From the NCBI GenBank assembly GCA_022478985.1, contig JAKSZP010017414.1, positions 1-64,000 on the forward strand: a stretch of DNA of 64,000 nucleotides, in the 5' to 3' direction. The notes beneath the pieces are model-generated. The model worked only from the letters and a program-made list of their open reading frames with translations. It was not told the DNA's origin and searched no databases. The position numbers and the translations under genes were made by a program. Positions 33,520 to 43,979 of this stretch are shown here, piece by piece; the first letter of the stretch is position 1, and each line of letters opens with the position of its first letter. Source of the stretch: Massospora cicadina (lineage: Eukaryota > Entomophthoromycota > Entomophthoromycetes > Entomophthorales > Entomophthoraceae).

Positions 33520-34859
33520 ATGCCCTGGAGAATCCGCGGAATAGAAAAAAATCTAAAAAAACTGGCGGTCACAATTTCCCCGGAGATACTCACATGGCAA
33601 GCACAATGCAACCAGTACATCAACACGCCACATTCCCAGCCACTTTTGTTGGTGGAATTCAGAGTCCGTGTGTATCTGGACATCCAAAAAACGGCCTTAT
33701 GGGAAAAATTTTGTGAAGATGTACCCAAAATTTTCCCAACTGCGGTGTACGTTGCACCTCACTCCATGTCACGCGGTTGGCTGGACCTAGGTTTCAAAAG
33801 CAAAATAGCAGCAGATGAGGCTGCAGCAGTGCGCATAGTGGTCGACCTACCTGAAGGGCAACAGGTCATCAAAACTAAACGCACCAGATGGACAAAATCA
33901 AACCAAATTTCCCTCACGTTTGACTTTTTGCCTACTATGGTAAAACGTGACATTTTGGAGCAACACCTGAAAGATGGTCTCGCCATATATGGCGAAATAC
34001 AATCTTTCAAAATGCAATGTTTCACGCTGATGCCACACCTGTGCACCAGCAAAGCCATCGCAGTTCTGACCCCAACTGAGGAGATCGCGAAGGACCTAAC
34101 CCAGATCCTGCACTCCACCTTTATTGACATCGCAGGGCATACCACCCACCCATTCCAGGTAACCGTGGACAGCGCGCCCCCATTTGCACCCACTGTGATG
34201 CATTTGGCCATAAGGCGCATGCATGCCCCATCAAAGAGGGCGTCACATTCCAAGAGCACCCCTCGGCGGCCATGACCAGCGGAGAGGCGCACTACAAACC
34301 AACTGCAAGCACCAAGGAGGCTTTCCCGTGGGGAGCACAAGGCTGCTACCTATTGGTAAAGCCCATCTCCCCGCAGGAGTGGAAGAAGGCCAAGCAGGCC
34401 TGTAGGGCCGCAGCCAAGGAAATGGCCAAGGCCAACACTACCATCCCACACTCACAATGCCAGGAGGACATGGAGACCTTTGCGGCGGAAGCAACTTGGG
34501 AATCCATCACCCAATCAGATTGGGAGGCCCATGCTGAATGGGCCACTCAATCTGAGGATCCAATGGGAGATTTAATCTCACCCAATTGCTGCACCCAAGC
34601 CCTGGTTGAAACTGACTTGGGACCTATTCCAACCAAGAAATTTTTTTTTGCCCCACTCGATGGTGCACTGAACTTATCCGCACTGCAAAAAATTCATCTG
34701 ATGTCAGGAAAACAAAAAGCGAAGGCCAAAGCCAACGCGACTCTTTCTGCAAAAATTAACAAAAACTCTGATAGCGTTGCTAATACCCGTGCTGCTGTGA
34801 AAGCCCGTGGGGATCTGGAAGAGGCTGGTGGGCCTGGGGGCCCACCCCCTCGCACCTAA
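33520..34859 (+). pseudogene. LINE-B ORF1: RNA-binding protein with CCHC knuckle, frameshifted
   Basis: The first frame (33520-34275) begins MPWRIRGIEK and includes WLDLGFKSKIAADEAAA near 33780-33830, a segment with RRM-like character found in LINE ORF1s. In the second frame, read from about 34170 to 34859, CTHCDAFGHKAHAC at about 34185-34226 is a perfect CX2CX4HX4C knuckle. So one protein has been split by a frameshift between about 34140 and 34185. The ATGA overlap at 34272 is therefore incidental and not a start signal. The Ala/Lys-rich C-terminus ends at a stop near 34857. The expected role is binding LINE RNA. Confidence 0.85.
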
Positions 34860-34889
34860 GGTGCGATGGAGGAAATCTTCACCATAGGG

Positions 34890-37800
34890 ATGTTAATATC
34901 ACCAGACTCAAGGCCTCCCCGTCCTGGGCTAGAAAACTAAGTTTTTTACAAAACAATTTACCCATGGATATCCTGGCCATCCAGGAGTCCCACTGTCCAC
35001 GAGGTTCTGAGGAAGCTTGGAAAACAATGCTCCTACCATCCCTATCCTTTTGGTCAAAGCACTGTGGAGTGCTAATTCGTAAAAACAATTTTTTCAAAAT
35101 TACATCTTCAGAAACATTCCTAAATGGCCAAGTGCTCATTGTCACCTTCTCATGGGCTGATGTTGCGCACACAATTGTCAACATTTACACCCCAAATGGT
35201 GCACATGAGTGTCAGGAATTTTTCTCATTGGTCAAATCCCTCCCGCTACCCCCCAATTCTTTCTTAGTTGGCAACATGAACTGTTGGCTAACCTCACCAA
35301 CGGACTGGTGGCCGCCCTCACCCCACGCCCCACAGGGTCACGTAGAACTACGCGTTCTAAAAGCCACCCTTGGGTTAATGGATGCGCTGCCGCGACATGC
35401 CCCACTGCTCAAAAATATGACGCATCCCCACAACCATAATGGCCAATTAAGGTCCATGACCCGCATCAACCTTATTCTAGCACCAGCGAAATTCCAACCC
35501 CACATCTCCCACTTCAAAACAACGAAAATGAAATTTTCTGACCACCGACTGGTCTTGATAATATACCACTTACCCATCACAGTTGTAAAGGCCCCACATT
35601 GGTGCAAAATCTGCCCCCCGAGCTCGTGTTGCCAGGATTTTCCACATGGGTGGAAGAGGCAACTTTGGTGAAATCGTTTGTTGCACCGTTTTGCATGGAC
35701 CCCATTTCCACATGGGCAACTTTCAAAAAAGACACCATCCGCCACTATCGCCACCTCTCCTCCATGCGCTCACAAGCCACATTGGCGGTTATATCGTGCA
35801 TGCTGGCAGAATTGGCCCACTTGGAGTCCAACATTCCAGCCACAGGATATAGCCCTACATGGGGCCGGAAGTGGGTGGAGGCAGCCGCCCACCTCAACGC
35901 ACTCAAAAGATAACAAAAACATCAGGTTTGTGTCCAATACAGGGCCACACACATCACTAAAGGTGACAAGTGCACCGCATACTTCTTCAAATTTTTTTTC
36001 GCACCACGCTAGAGCATGGCCTGCACACAGGTGTGAAGATTGGATAATTTCATTGCAGACACACTGGCTGAAGTGGCAATCAAAATGCAAAGATATTACT
36101 CCAAGTTATACCGAGCTAAACCAATTCAGCCAGCCAAAATGGCAGAATTTCTCACCCGAGCTCATATCTGCACCATTTTCCAATACCCAGAAATAATAAA
36201 TTTAATTACTCCGAATGAATTATGTACAGCCATTCGCGGTGCGCCAAACTGAAAATGCCCAGGCCCAGATGGAATTCCATATGTTTTTTACAAAAAATAT
36301 TTTGAATATATATCCCCATTGCTGCTAGCCTCACTCAACCAAAGCCTGTTGGAAACGCGCCTCCTACCAGGAGGACAAGAGGCCTTTACTGTCACACTCT
36401 TCAAGAAAGGGGATAGGCTTGACTTAGCCAACTGGCGCCCCATTTCTCTAACAAACACAGACACCAAAATTTTAACCAAAATCATGGATAACCGTTTAGG
36501 GACTGTAGCATCTGCCACTATCTCCCCAGAACAATTCAGTTTCATCCCCAGAAGGTCGATTTGGGATAACGTGCACTCAGTGGCTAATGTGTGTCAGTCC
36601 ACAGCCTCTGGGGCGCTTGTAAATTTGGACCAACATAAGGACTATGATAGAGTAAACTGGGAATACCTTAGGGCCTGCCTCCATCAATTCCGCCTACCCC
36701 CCACTTCATTAACTGGGTGATGCTGATCATGGAATCTGCAACAATGGCAGTGCGTGGACCAGGCTTCCTAACAGAAGTAGTCCGCCCTCAAAGGGGCCTG
36801 CGACAAGGGGACCCCCTCAGCCCACTCTTATACAACTTCAGCCTTGACCCACTACTGCGAAATGTGAATGCCCACCTCACTGGGGTCCATGTGCCAGGCC
36901 AAACCCCAGTCAAGATGATGGCATTTGCAGATGATTGCGTAGTGGGGGTGTCTAATAACAAAGATGCATGCGCGCTTGAAGCCCTCATCCAGGAATATTC
37001 CCAGGTAAGCAACGCGGCACTGAACGCCTCCAAAACCGAAATCATCCTCCTTGGTCGGTTTCAAAACTGCTGAGCCCCAGCAAGTAGTTCCCAACCCGGC
37101 CCATCTGCTCACCCACATCCACGCCTTACTAACTCAACACACACTGCTCCACTGGTGCTCCCCTTTGTGCCACGTCCTACCATAGGACTGGTACGCCATC
37201 TGGGCGTGTGGATAGAGGCAGGCGGATACGCGTCAGCAGTAATGGAGTGCTGTATACTGGACAACGTGACGAAGCGAATCGCCTCTCTCAGAGCCCACCC
37301 TACTACCCTCACTGGCAGGGTTGTTCTTGCCAACTCTATGCTCCTATCCAAAGTCTGGTTCGGAGCCCACGCCATCCCCTTCTCCCTAAGCTTCTTCAAA
37401 TCCCTGTAAGCTTTGCTGCAAGGATGGCTTTGGTCAGGCCACCCTCCACCAGTACAGCTAGAGGTCATGTTTGGCCCTCATCATCATGGTGGCATGGGCC
37501 TGCTTGACTTCAAAGCCCATGCCGCCAAGATCCTGGGCACCTGGATCGCGGCTGTCACTGCTCCTACACTCCCATCCCAACACTGGTCCCACGTGGCCCG
37601 CTCCAACTTCTCCTGAGCCTTGGGCCTCAATAATCTATCAAACCCTCACTCCCTGATGAAATACCTCGCATCACACACATCGGCCACAGGTCCTCACGGG
37701 ACTAAAACCCACTACAAACGAATCCTACTCTCCATGCGAAGCGCAGAGTAGAGAATTCATATTAGTGGACATACAACCCAAAGAGGCCGCCCCTCTCCTC

Positions 37801-38571
37801 AGTTCACACAAGAGGTACAGGGGCTACCCATCCATGATGGCGTGATCCCCATTCGACCCCAAGTCCTATCCAGGGTGGACTACCTGGACATGATGGACAT
37901 CCCTTATTCCACTGAGACCCAAAAGACTATCTGGAAATACGCACACCATCCTCTGTTGCAGCCTCAAGTCCGCTCCCATGTGTGGCGCTGCCTGAGGTGG
38001 GTGTATCATACAGCTGAGCGCTCTAACGCTTTACACTCATCCTGTGTCGTGTGTGGCCAGTATGGAACGCTGTTCCACCGCCTGAGGAAGTGCCCCACCT
38101 CTAAAGTGATATGGCGCGAAGTCCAACGTCTGCTAGGCCAAAATCAAACGCATCCCTTCAGTCTGTCAAGAGATATGTTTGCTTCATCAATGGCCTCTCC
38201 CCCTCCCACCCTCCCTCCGTGCTCTGGTGGTTGCAATCTCCATGTGGACTATCCACACGATTGTCTTGGATGCCATCGCTGGATCTATCCCCACCCTCCC
38301 TGAAGCTGTCCACAGATTCTGGTCTCATTTAGTGGACCACTTTCAAGCGTGGATGTTTGGATATCTCCCACCGCGTTGCCAACAGCTGGTCTCCTCCTGG
38401 TTCCCAGTCTGGTTCATCAAATCAGACCCCTTCCTCCACACGTGCTCAATAGTGGCTACGGCCCCTTTACACGTTCCCTCCCCTCCCCATAAGTGGCGTT
38501 CCCGCTGGCAACAAGAGATAGCATCGCTTCTCTGGGGTGCATCCCCTGGTACTATGTTTTGTCTCATCTGA
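34890..38571 (+). pseudogene. LINE-B ORF2: endonuclease-reverse transcriptase, broken
   Basis: The endonuclease covers about 34900-35560: MDILAIQESHC (34964), VNIYTPN near 35178, GNMNCW near 35271 (GDxN with Asp lost), RINLILA near 35463 and SDH near 35538. RT covers about 36200-37070: CPGPDGIPYVFY near 36257, FKKGDRLDLANWRPISL near 36400, RQGDPLSPLLYNF near 36802 and an intact FADD at 36924-36935. The thumb is near 37480-37560 (HHHGGMGLLDFKAHA). A zinc finger, CVVCGQYGTLFHRLRKC, is at about 38043-38095. Stops or shifts occur near 35290, 35670, 36250, 36717, 37070 and 37620. No RNase H was seen. Confidence 0.88.
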
Positions 38572-38630
38572 GTCATATTTGGAAGTGTCCATCCCATGGT
38601 CAGCCTTCCCTACAATAAATTTAAATTTAA

Positions 38631-38800
38631 AAAAAACTTTACCTCCAAATCTTTTCCACCCAAAAGATTTGTGCATATTTAAAGTGGCTCTTTTTCCTTT
38701 TTTATTAAATATTAGTATCTCTATATATCATTTTTGACCCCTTACTACTTCTCTATAAAACTAAAACTCATTGTATATATTATATATAGTATATTATAAA
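38631..38800. repeat. Right remainder of the foldback element and AT-rich flank
   Basis: After the LINE-B tail the text accttacctccaaatcttttcc-like continues the broken right arm. Its reverse complement (CTTTTGGGTGGAAAAGATTTGG) roughly matches the outer left arm near 32940-32970. The outer limit is unclear; from about 38700 the sequence is simple AT-rich. Confidence 0.4.
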
Positions 38801-39095
38801 CAAATATACTAATGATTTATTTTAATAAATTTAGTTGATTTTATAGGTCAATTATATAAAATTTACTAATTGCCATCTACAATACTTCATTTTATTAAAT
38901 TAGATGATTTTATTGGTCAATGTATGCTAAATTTACTAATCACCATCTTAGTAATTTGTTTTAATAGGTTTGGTTGCTTATATTAGTCAATCTATGGTAA
39001 ATTTAGTAATTGCTATCTAGAATAATTCATTCTATCAAATTTAGATGAGTTTATTAGTCAAGTTATGTAAAAATGATAGCCATCTATAATGATTT
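38800..39095. repeat. AT-rich minisatellite, ~70-bp unit, about 4 copies
   Basis: The anchor tat(a/t)(g/a)gtca recurs at about 38842, 38911, 38981 and 39052, a period of 69-71 bp. Between anchors, aaatttactaat, (g)ccatct and ttttaataaattta-type text repeats with divergence. A partial unit precedes (about 38800). No gene. Confidence 0.7.
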
Positions 39096-39114
39096 AAGCT
39101 CGTCCCTCTATGAT

Positions 39115-39245
39115 CTCATACTGCCTGGATTTTGAACATACCCCAGCCATAGGACATATATCATAAGTGATTGCGCTAGAATTTGAACAACTGACAATTT
39201 AAAACTTAAGTTTAGAGCCAAGGTCTGAGCCAATTATCTCAAGGA
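39115..39245 (-). repeat. Decayed tRNA-like or SINE-like segment
   Basis: On the minus strand, TGGCTCAGACCTTGG (39218-39232) resembles a Pol III A box and GTTCAAATTC (39179-39188) a B box, at tRNA-like spacing. A second B-box-like GTTCAAAATCC lies near 39130. The stems do not fold well by eye, so this is a pseudo-tRNA or a SINE head, not a working gene. Confidence 0.35.
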
Positions 39246-39699
39246 GGTATTTGTATAAATAAATAAAAATTTGATTCAAAGCTATCACTTCACCAATGCC
39301 AGAATTAAGTTTATCAGGAATTGTATTAATACACAAGTATCCATCATTTCTGAGCCTATTTTGATATACTTACTAAATTAATGGGCAGATACTTGACCAG
39401 TACTTACAAAAGTAAAATGAGATTTAAGTCGGAGAAATCTCTATTTTTGAAGAAGATTATTATCCAAATTGATACAGTATCTTCAGAGTTATGCACAAAC
39501 AAACAAAAAAAAAAAGAAAGAAAAAACATACATACAGGTCAAATTGATAACCTTCTCCTTTTTCAAAGTTGGATATTAAGTATTACTCATGGTTTTATAA
39601 TGATCACTATTATCCTAAAGTTGAAAAAAGTGTGAATAATAAAGAGTTGTGAGATTAAATTTGCTAACTGTTTGTACTGTAAAAAGAAACTGAGAAATA
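39246..39699. other. AT-rich spacer, no gene seen
   Basis: This is unique-looking AT-rich sequence downstream of the tRNA-Val pseudogene on the minus strand. A short A-run at 39681-39685 reads as TTTTT on the minus strand, about 15 nt past the tRNA 3' end, and could be its old Pol III terminator. Open frames (for example 39381-39635, plus) are low-complexity and unconvincing. Confidence 0.5.
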
Positions 39700-39770
39700 T
39701 GTCTTTGTCCAGATTCAAACTGGAGACCTTCTGTGTGTTAGAGAAATGTGATAACCAGCTACACCACATT
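39700..39770 (-). pseudogene. tRNA-Val(AAC) pseudogene at the A4 3' end
   Basis: From the D-arm (TGGTGTAGCTGGTTATCAC) to the T-arm (CCAGTTTGAATCTGG) and the 3' acceptor strand (GACAAAGAC) this is a tRNA. The anticodon loop CTAACAC gives AAC (Val), though the anticodon stem has mismatches. The first five acceptor nucleotides are replaced by A residues that belong to the tail of LINE-A4, so the LINE joined inside the acceptor stem. It has the same strand and orientation as the LINE. It is not functional as it stands. Confidence 0.8.
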
Positions 39771-39974
39771 TTTAAAAACCTCCAAAATTATTTTAAAATA
39801 AATTTTAAGGGAAAGTAAGAGGGGAGGGCGGAATACAGGAAATTGGCTGAGGGTAAAAAAGACCAGGAGTTTGGGCCACTATAGTTCTAGCACCTCCAAC
39901 CATTGCTGATTGGCAATTGCCATTACTAGTCACAGTTCTAGTATTGGTGGGCTTACAAGCCATTCAATATTCAG

Positions 39975-42900
39975 TCAATTAGTTGCCTAAATACATATGA
40001 CAAGCTATCCAGTGGGGAAAGCCAAAAGTGTGGCTTTATAATACCTGAGGATTATGCGCAAAAATTTTGAGATCTGATGGAGCTGATTGGAGATAATCCA
40101 AATGATCTTCAATACCAAGCCTTTGTGGTGGGGGCGCTCATTACCCAAAATCTTGGCAACAAGTGCACAGTGAATTACCCATACACAATAATGGTAGATG
40201 AAGGCTTGTAGTTGGATCAGAGCCATTCTCAGGGTTTTTGTGAAGAAAAGATCCTGCAATGGTTGTATTTCCATTGGTGCTTGTTCACCTGATAGGATGT
40301 TTCACATCGTGGGCCAATATTTTTTGAACATGGCGCATTCATAATAATGGTGGGCATTTTCTGCTTCCAGTTCAGTGCATACGGGGCACTCCTTGTGTGG
40401 GTAGTCCAGCCTGCTGTGCCTACCCAATTTGAATGCCTGGTTTAGGATCCGCTAGGTTACTTAATGCTGTTTGGCCATTACCAAATGGGAGTTCAGGCCC
40501 AAAATCAACTCCTTCGTCGGGTAGTTGGTGTCATGGCCTTCAGTAGCCCAGTTGTTTAGGATTTGTGGACAAGTGGGTGGATTGTGCCCAGTTTCAGGAG
40601 CGGATCCCCATATTCATTTAGCATCAATTTGTACCTTATTTTGATTGACTTGGTGGCGTATTCATTGGTAATTTGGTTACGCTCCTCCCAACTCTTTTCC
40701 GAAATCATTGCAGAATTATGGGCCTTGACATCCCTTTGGGTTTGTTTGGCATCTCAGGCCAATTGCTCAAATGAACATCTGCCCTGGTGCATGGCACAAT
40801 TGCATAGTCGCCAGTAGTGTGGAGTACCCTTTTGGGAGGTTATCCGTGGGTGGTGCGCCGTCCATTTGCATATTGAGCAGAGTGAGACTGGCTCTTGAAG
40901 ACCTTGGGCTCTTGCCCAGTTCACTCCCCATGCTAGGGTTGGGCAACACATGTGCATCTGTGTTAGCTTAAGGAATGACTTCCCCATATTCACTGAGCAT
41001 GAGATTTAAAGTCCAGGAGGCCCATGCCTCCTTTGTTCTTTGGTTTTGACAGGGTTTTAAACACTATCAGCGCCGCCTTTGCCTTGAACCACAGAAAGGT
41101 TTAAGCATTGTACTAATTGTATTCTCTATGTTTGGGCTCATTGGCAGCACATGAGCGATATACCACAACTTTGAGAAGATGATGATGTTGATTGCCTGCA
41201 CTTTCTCTTCAAGGCATAGTCTGGAGTTCTTCCAGCATGCCATTCAGATCAATAAGCTTGACAATACTACCTGTTCAGTTTCCAGTACCACTGGTCCCTT
41301 ATTGTTGAATAGTATTCTGAGGTATCAGATTGTCTGGGTGTTCATGATTGGCGTTGTGTCAGTCATCGGGCTGAAGTTCAGGTTGCTGATCCTCATTACT
41401 GAGGTTTTTGCCATGTTGACTTTTGCATTCAAAGCTAGCCAGTATAGGTTTAATAGTTCCTTGGCGCCCTGGAGGTCAGTCAGTGAGCTTATGCCTACTA
41501 CTATGTCATCGGCAAATGCTAGCATTTTCAGTGGCATTTGATTATGGTGGACTAGGCCCCAGAGTTTTGCATCCGCTGCTGCCAGCAAAATGTTGGCTGC
41601 AAAATTAAACAGTATTGGTGACATAGGGTCACCTTGTTGGAGACCCTGCCCACCTGGAATTTCGTTGGTTACACCATCTGCCACTATCACCTTATTCACT
41701 AGGCCTAAGTACAGCATTGTTATCCATGCTTGAAAAGTGTCAGGGATACCAACTGCCTTTAACGCCTCATGTAGGAATGACCACACTACTCGATCATATG
41801 CCTTTTCCATGTTGAGGAACATAAGATACCCCTGCTCGATTCCCTTTACATCCTGGAGTATACTTTGGACTGAACCAATGATGTCCCATATACTCTGGCC
41901 TTTGACAAATCCATTCTAGGCCTTATGGAGAATGCGCGGTGCCGTTGCCATTAGCCAATTAGATATTATGAATGTGAGCAGTTTATAATCAGCCTTTGAT
42001 GGTGCAATTGGGCACCAGTTTTTAAAGTTGGCTTCAGAGTCCTTTTTGTACAAGGGTACAATTTGGGTCTCTTGGCCCCTAGAATTTGCTGGCCATTTTT
42101 CAAACAGTGGTTAAAGAGGGCTCTGAGCTCCAGCGTGATGCAGGCGCGGAGTGCGCTGTATATTTCTGCGCACTTTTAGTGGGGCCTTGTGCTTTCATTC
42201 TTGGTGACTCCTTTAGCGCCCTCTTAACTTTGATAGAGATTTTGGTAGATAATTTGGTGACATCTTCTGGCATACAGCCCCCCAGTGCCAGCTTGGCCAG
42301 GTCAATAAGGGTTTTTGTTGCTGATTCACTCATTTTTCATTGTTGATAAGATCACCATAGAATTTCTTGACCTCACACTTGATCATTTCTGGGTCTGTTG
42401 ATACTTCCCCTTCCTCTGTCTCCACTTCCCATACATTAGCTTTGGTTCAGATTTCCTTGAGGTTCTTCATGCACTCTTTGGTCATTGTCCCCACTAAGCT
42501 CAAATATCTTTGTGTCATATTGGTCCATCACTACGAGTCTTACTTCCTCATTATGGCCTGATACTTTTTGTGCGTTGTTTGGTACTCACTCCACCAGTCT
42601 TTGCTGTCCCGCCGGGTGATCCTAGCCTTTATAACCTAGACTTCAGTTGTTTCACGGTTGCAATTCACTTGTAGGAGGTCACTTTTTTGAACTTCATGCT
42701 ATCGTGCTTGAATTTTGCTTTGATCAGAGTCCATCATTATAGTGGGTCCAACTCCAGGAAGTTATTCAGATATGCGACCAGTTGATCCAGTCCAGCATCA
42801 ATCTTTTGGCGCCATTCCCCGTCCCTCAGTGTGGCTGGTGCCAGCTGTCATTTGCGATTCCTCAGGGGTTTGTCAGGATCAATCTCCACACAGATGAACA

Positions 42901-43602
42901 TGTGGTCACTTTCAGCATTTATGCTGACCTCACTGTTGGACGTCATTGATTGAGGTCTAATGGCACTAAGATGTAGTCTAAACGTGATCTGGACTGTGGG
43001 GATCCGGCGGAGTCATATGGCCATTGCATTAAGTTGGCCAGGTCGTTGTCCTCTTTGTCAATTGTTAGGCACATCCCCAATTTGACTAGGTAATCCTGCA
43101 TCACGTTGGCCTTTCTTTTGGGATGTTCTCTTGTCTGAAAGTATCCCAGCTCACATTCATCCAACAGTTCAGGTCTTCTGCTATTACAGTCATCGCTTTG
43201 TTTGGCACCTCCACTAAATATTCCCAAAAATATGGTTTTCATGGAGCTTCAGCAGAGCGTAGACTGCCACCACTTGTATGCTATAGCCAGTTTCTCTGTT
43301 TGTAGCTGTCACTATCAAGATCCTTCTGGCGTGAGTTTCCTCCAAAATTTCCAGGTCTATTTTCTTGTCCATTGTGACAATCACCACATGGTCCATCCAG
43401 AGGGCTTGGTAGCCTATTTGGTGGGACCATGGGTGGTTCTTTGCGTTGCAGTTTGAGCGTGTCACCATTTCCTTTTGGTTACCAGCTTGCATTTATGAAA
43501 TAAAAATTAAGTTGAAATTATTATTAGTTTTTAATGGTGCATTTTCCTCCTCCTCATTTGTATGCTCGCTATCTCCTGATTATTTATGGTCGCAATCCTC
43601 AT
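39975..43602 (-). pseudogene. LINE-A4 ORF2: endonuclease-reverse transcriptase
   Basis: It spans about 3.6 kb (roughly 1200 codons), the normal LINE ORF2 size. The start chosen is the ATG at 43602 (MRIATIN...), because A2, A3 and A5 have an ATG at the same place. Endonuclease: HARRILIVTATNRETG near 43330, EDLNCW near 43180 (GDLN in A6), LDYILV near 42975 and ESDHM near 42920. RT: RMKAQGP near 42190, an uninterrupted frame 41822-41325 with DMEKAYDRVVWSF-like text, GLQQGDPMSPILFN near 41630 and an intact FADD at about 41504-41515. Zinc finger ECPVC...HHYYEC is near 40400-40330. A premature TAG at 40005 shortens the C-terminus. Frameshifts remain in the endonuclease and the RT N-terminus. Confidence 0.88.
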
Positions 43603-43979
43603 TTCTGGCTGCCTGACCCACGGGTATGAGGATTAACATTATCTGGGTTATGGATTGAGTCATGTACTGAGGTAAGTTTATTAGCTGAAGATGTTGTCGA
43701 TGGCTAGTGGGGGGTCATTACTTAGCTTTTGGGGCCAGTTTATTAGACTGGGATTATATTCCTGGACATCCTGTGTACTTGGAAAATGGTTGCCATCCCC
43801 ATATCCATATTGATGGATAATGGGGATGGTTTTATGATTGGGTCTAGGTGTCCCTTGTCCCCTACTGGTGGAGAAGTGGATTCCCCCTCCTCTGTCATTC
43901 AGATTCTCACCCCCTAATTTGATTTGTCAGCTGTAATCAATTTTTAGTCAGTGATTGTCCAGCTGACTTTGCCAATTTT

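Larger units (their letters stand above)
33351..38630 (+). mobile_element. LINE-B: second LINE family, plus strand, about 5.28 kb
   Basis: It is bounded by AAAAAACTTTACCTCCA at 33334-33350 and the same 17 nt at 38631-38647; part of the A-run may be tail rather than duplication. It has a 5' UTR, ORF1 with a CCHC knuckle, ORF2 with endonuclease, RT and zinc finger, then AATAAATTTAAATTT and an A-run. It is the only LINE here in plus orientation and clearly differs from LINE-A in sequence, length and target. CpG is better kept than in LINE-A, so it is probably younger, but both ORFs carry frameshifts and stops. Confidence 0.92.

Noticed and set aside
34272..34275. ATGA coupled stop-start between two LINE-B proteins
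   Set aside because: The CCHC knuckle lies in the second frame upstream of this point, so it is a frameshift remnant.
39381..39635. 84-codon Lys-rich plus-strand frame
   Set aside because: AT-rich low-complexity sequence; Lys-richness comes from A-runs.
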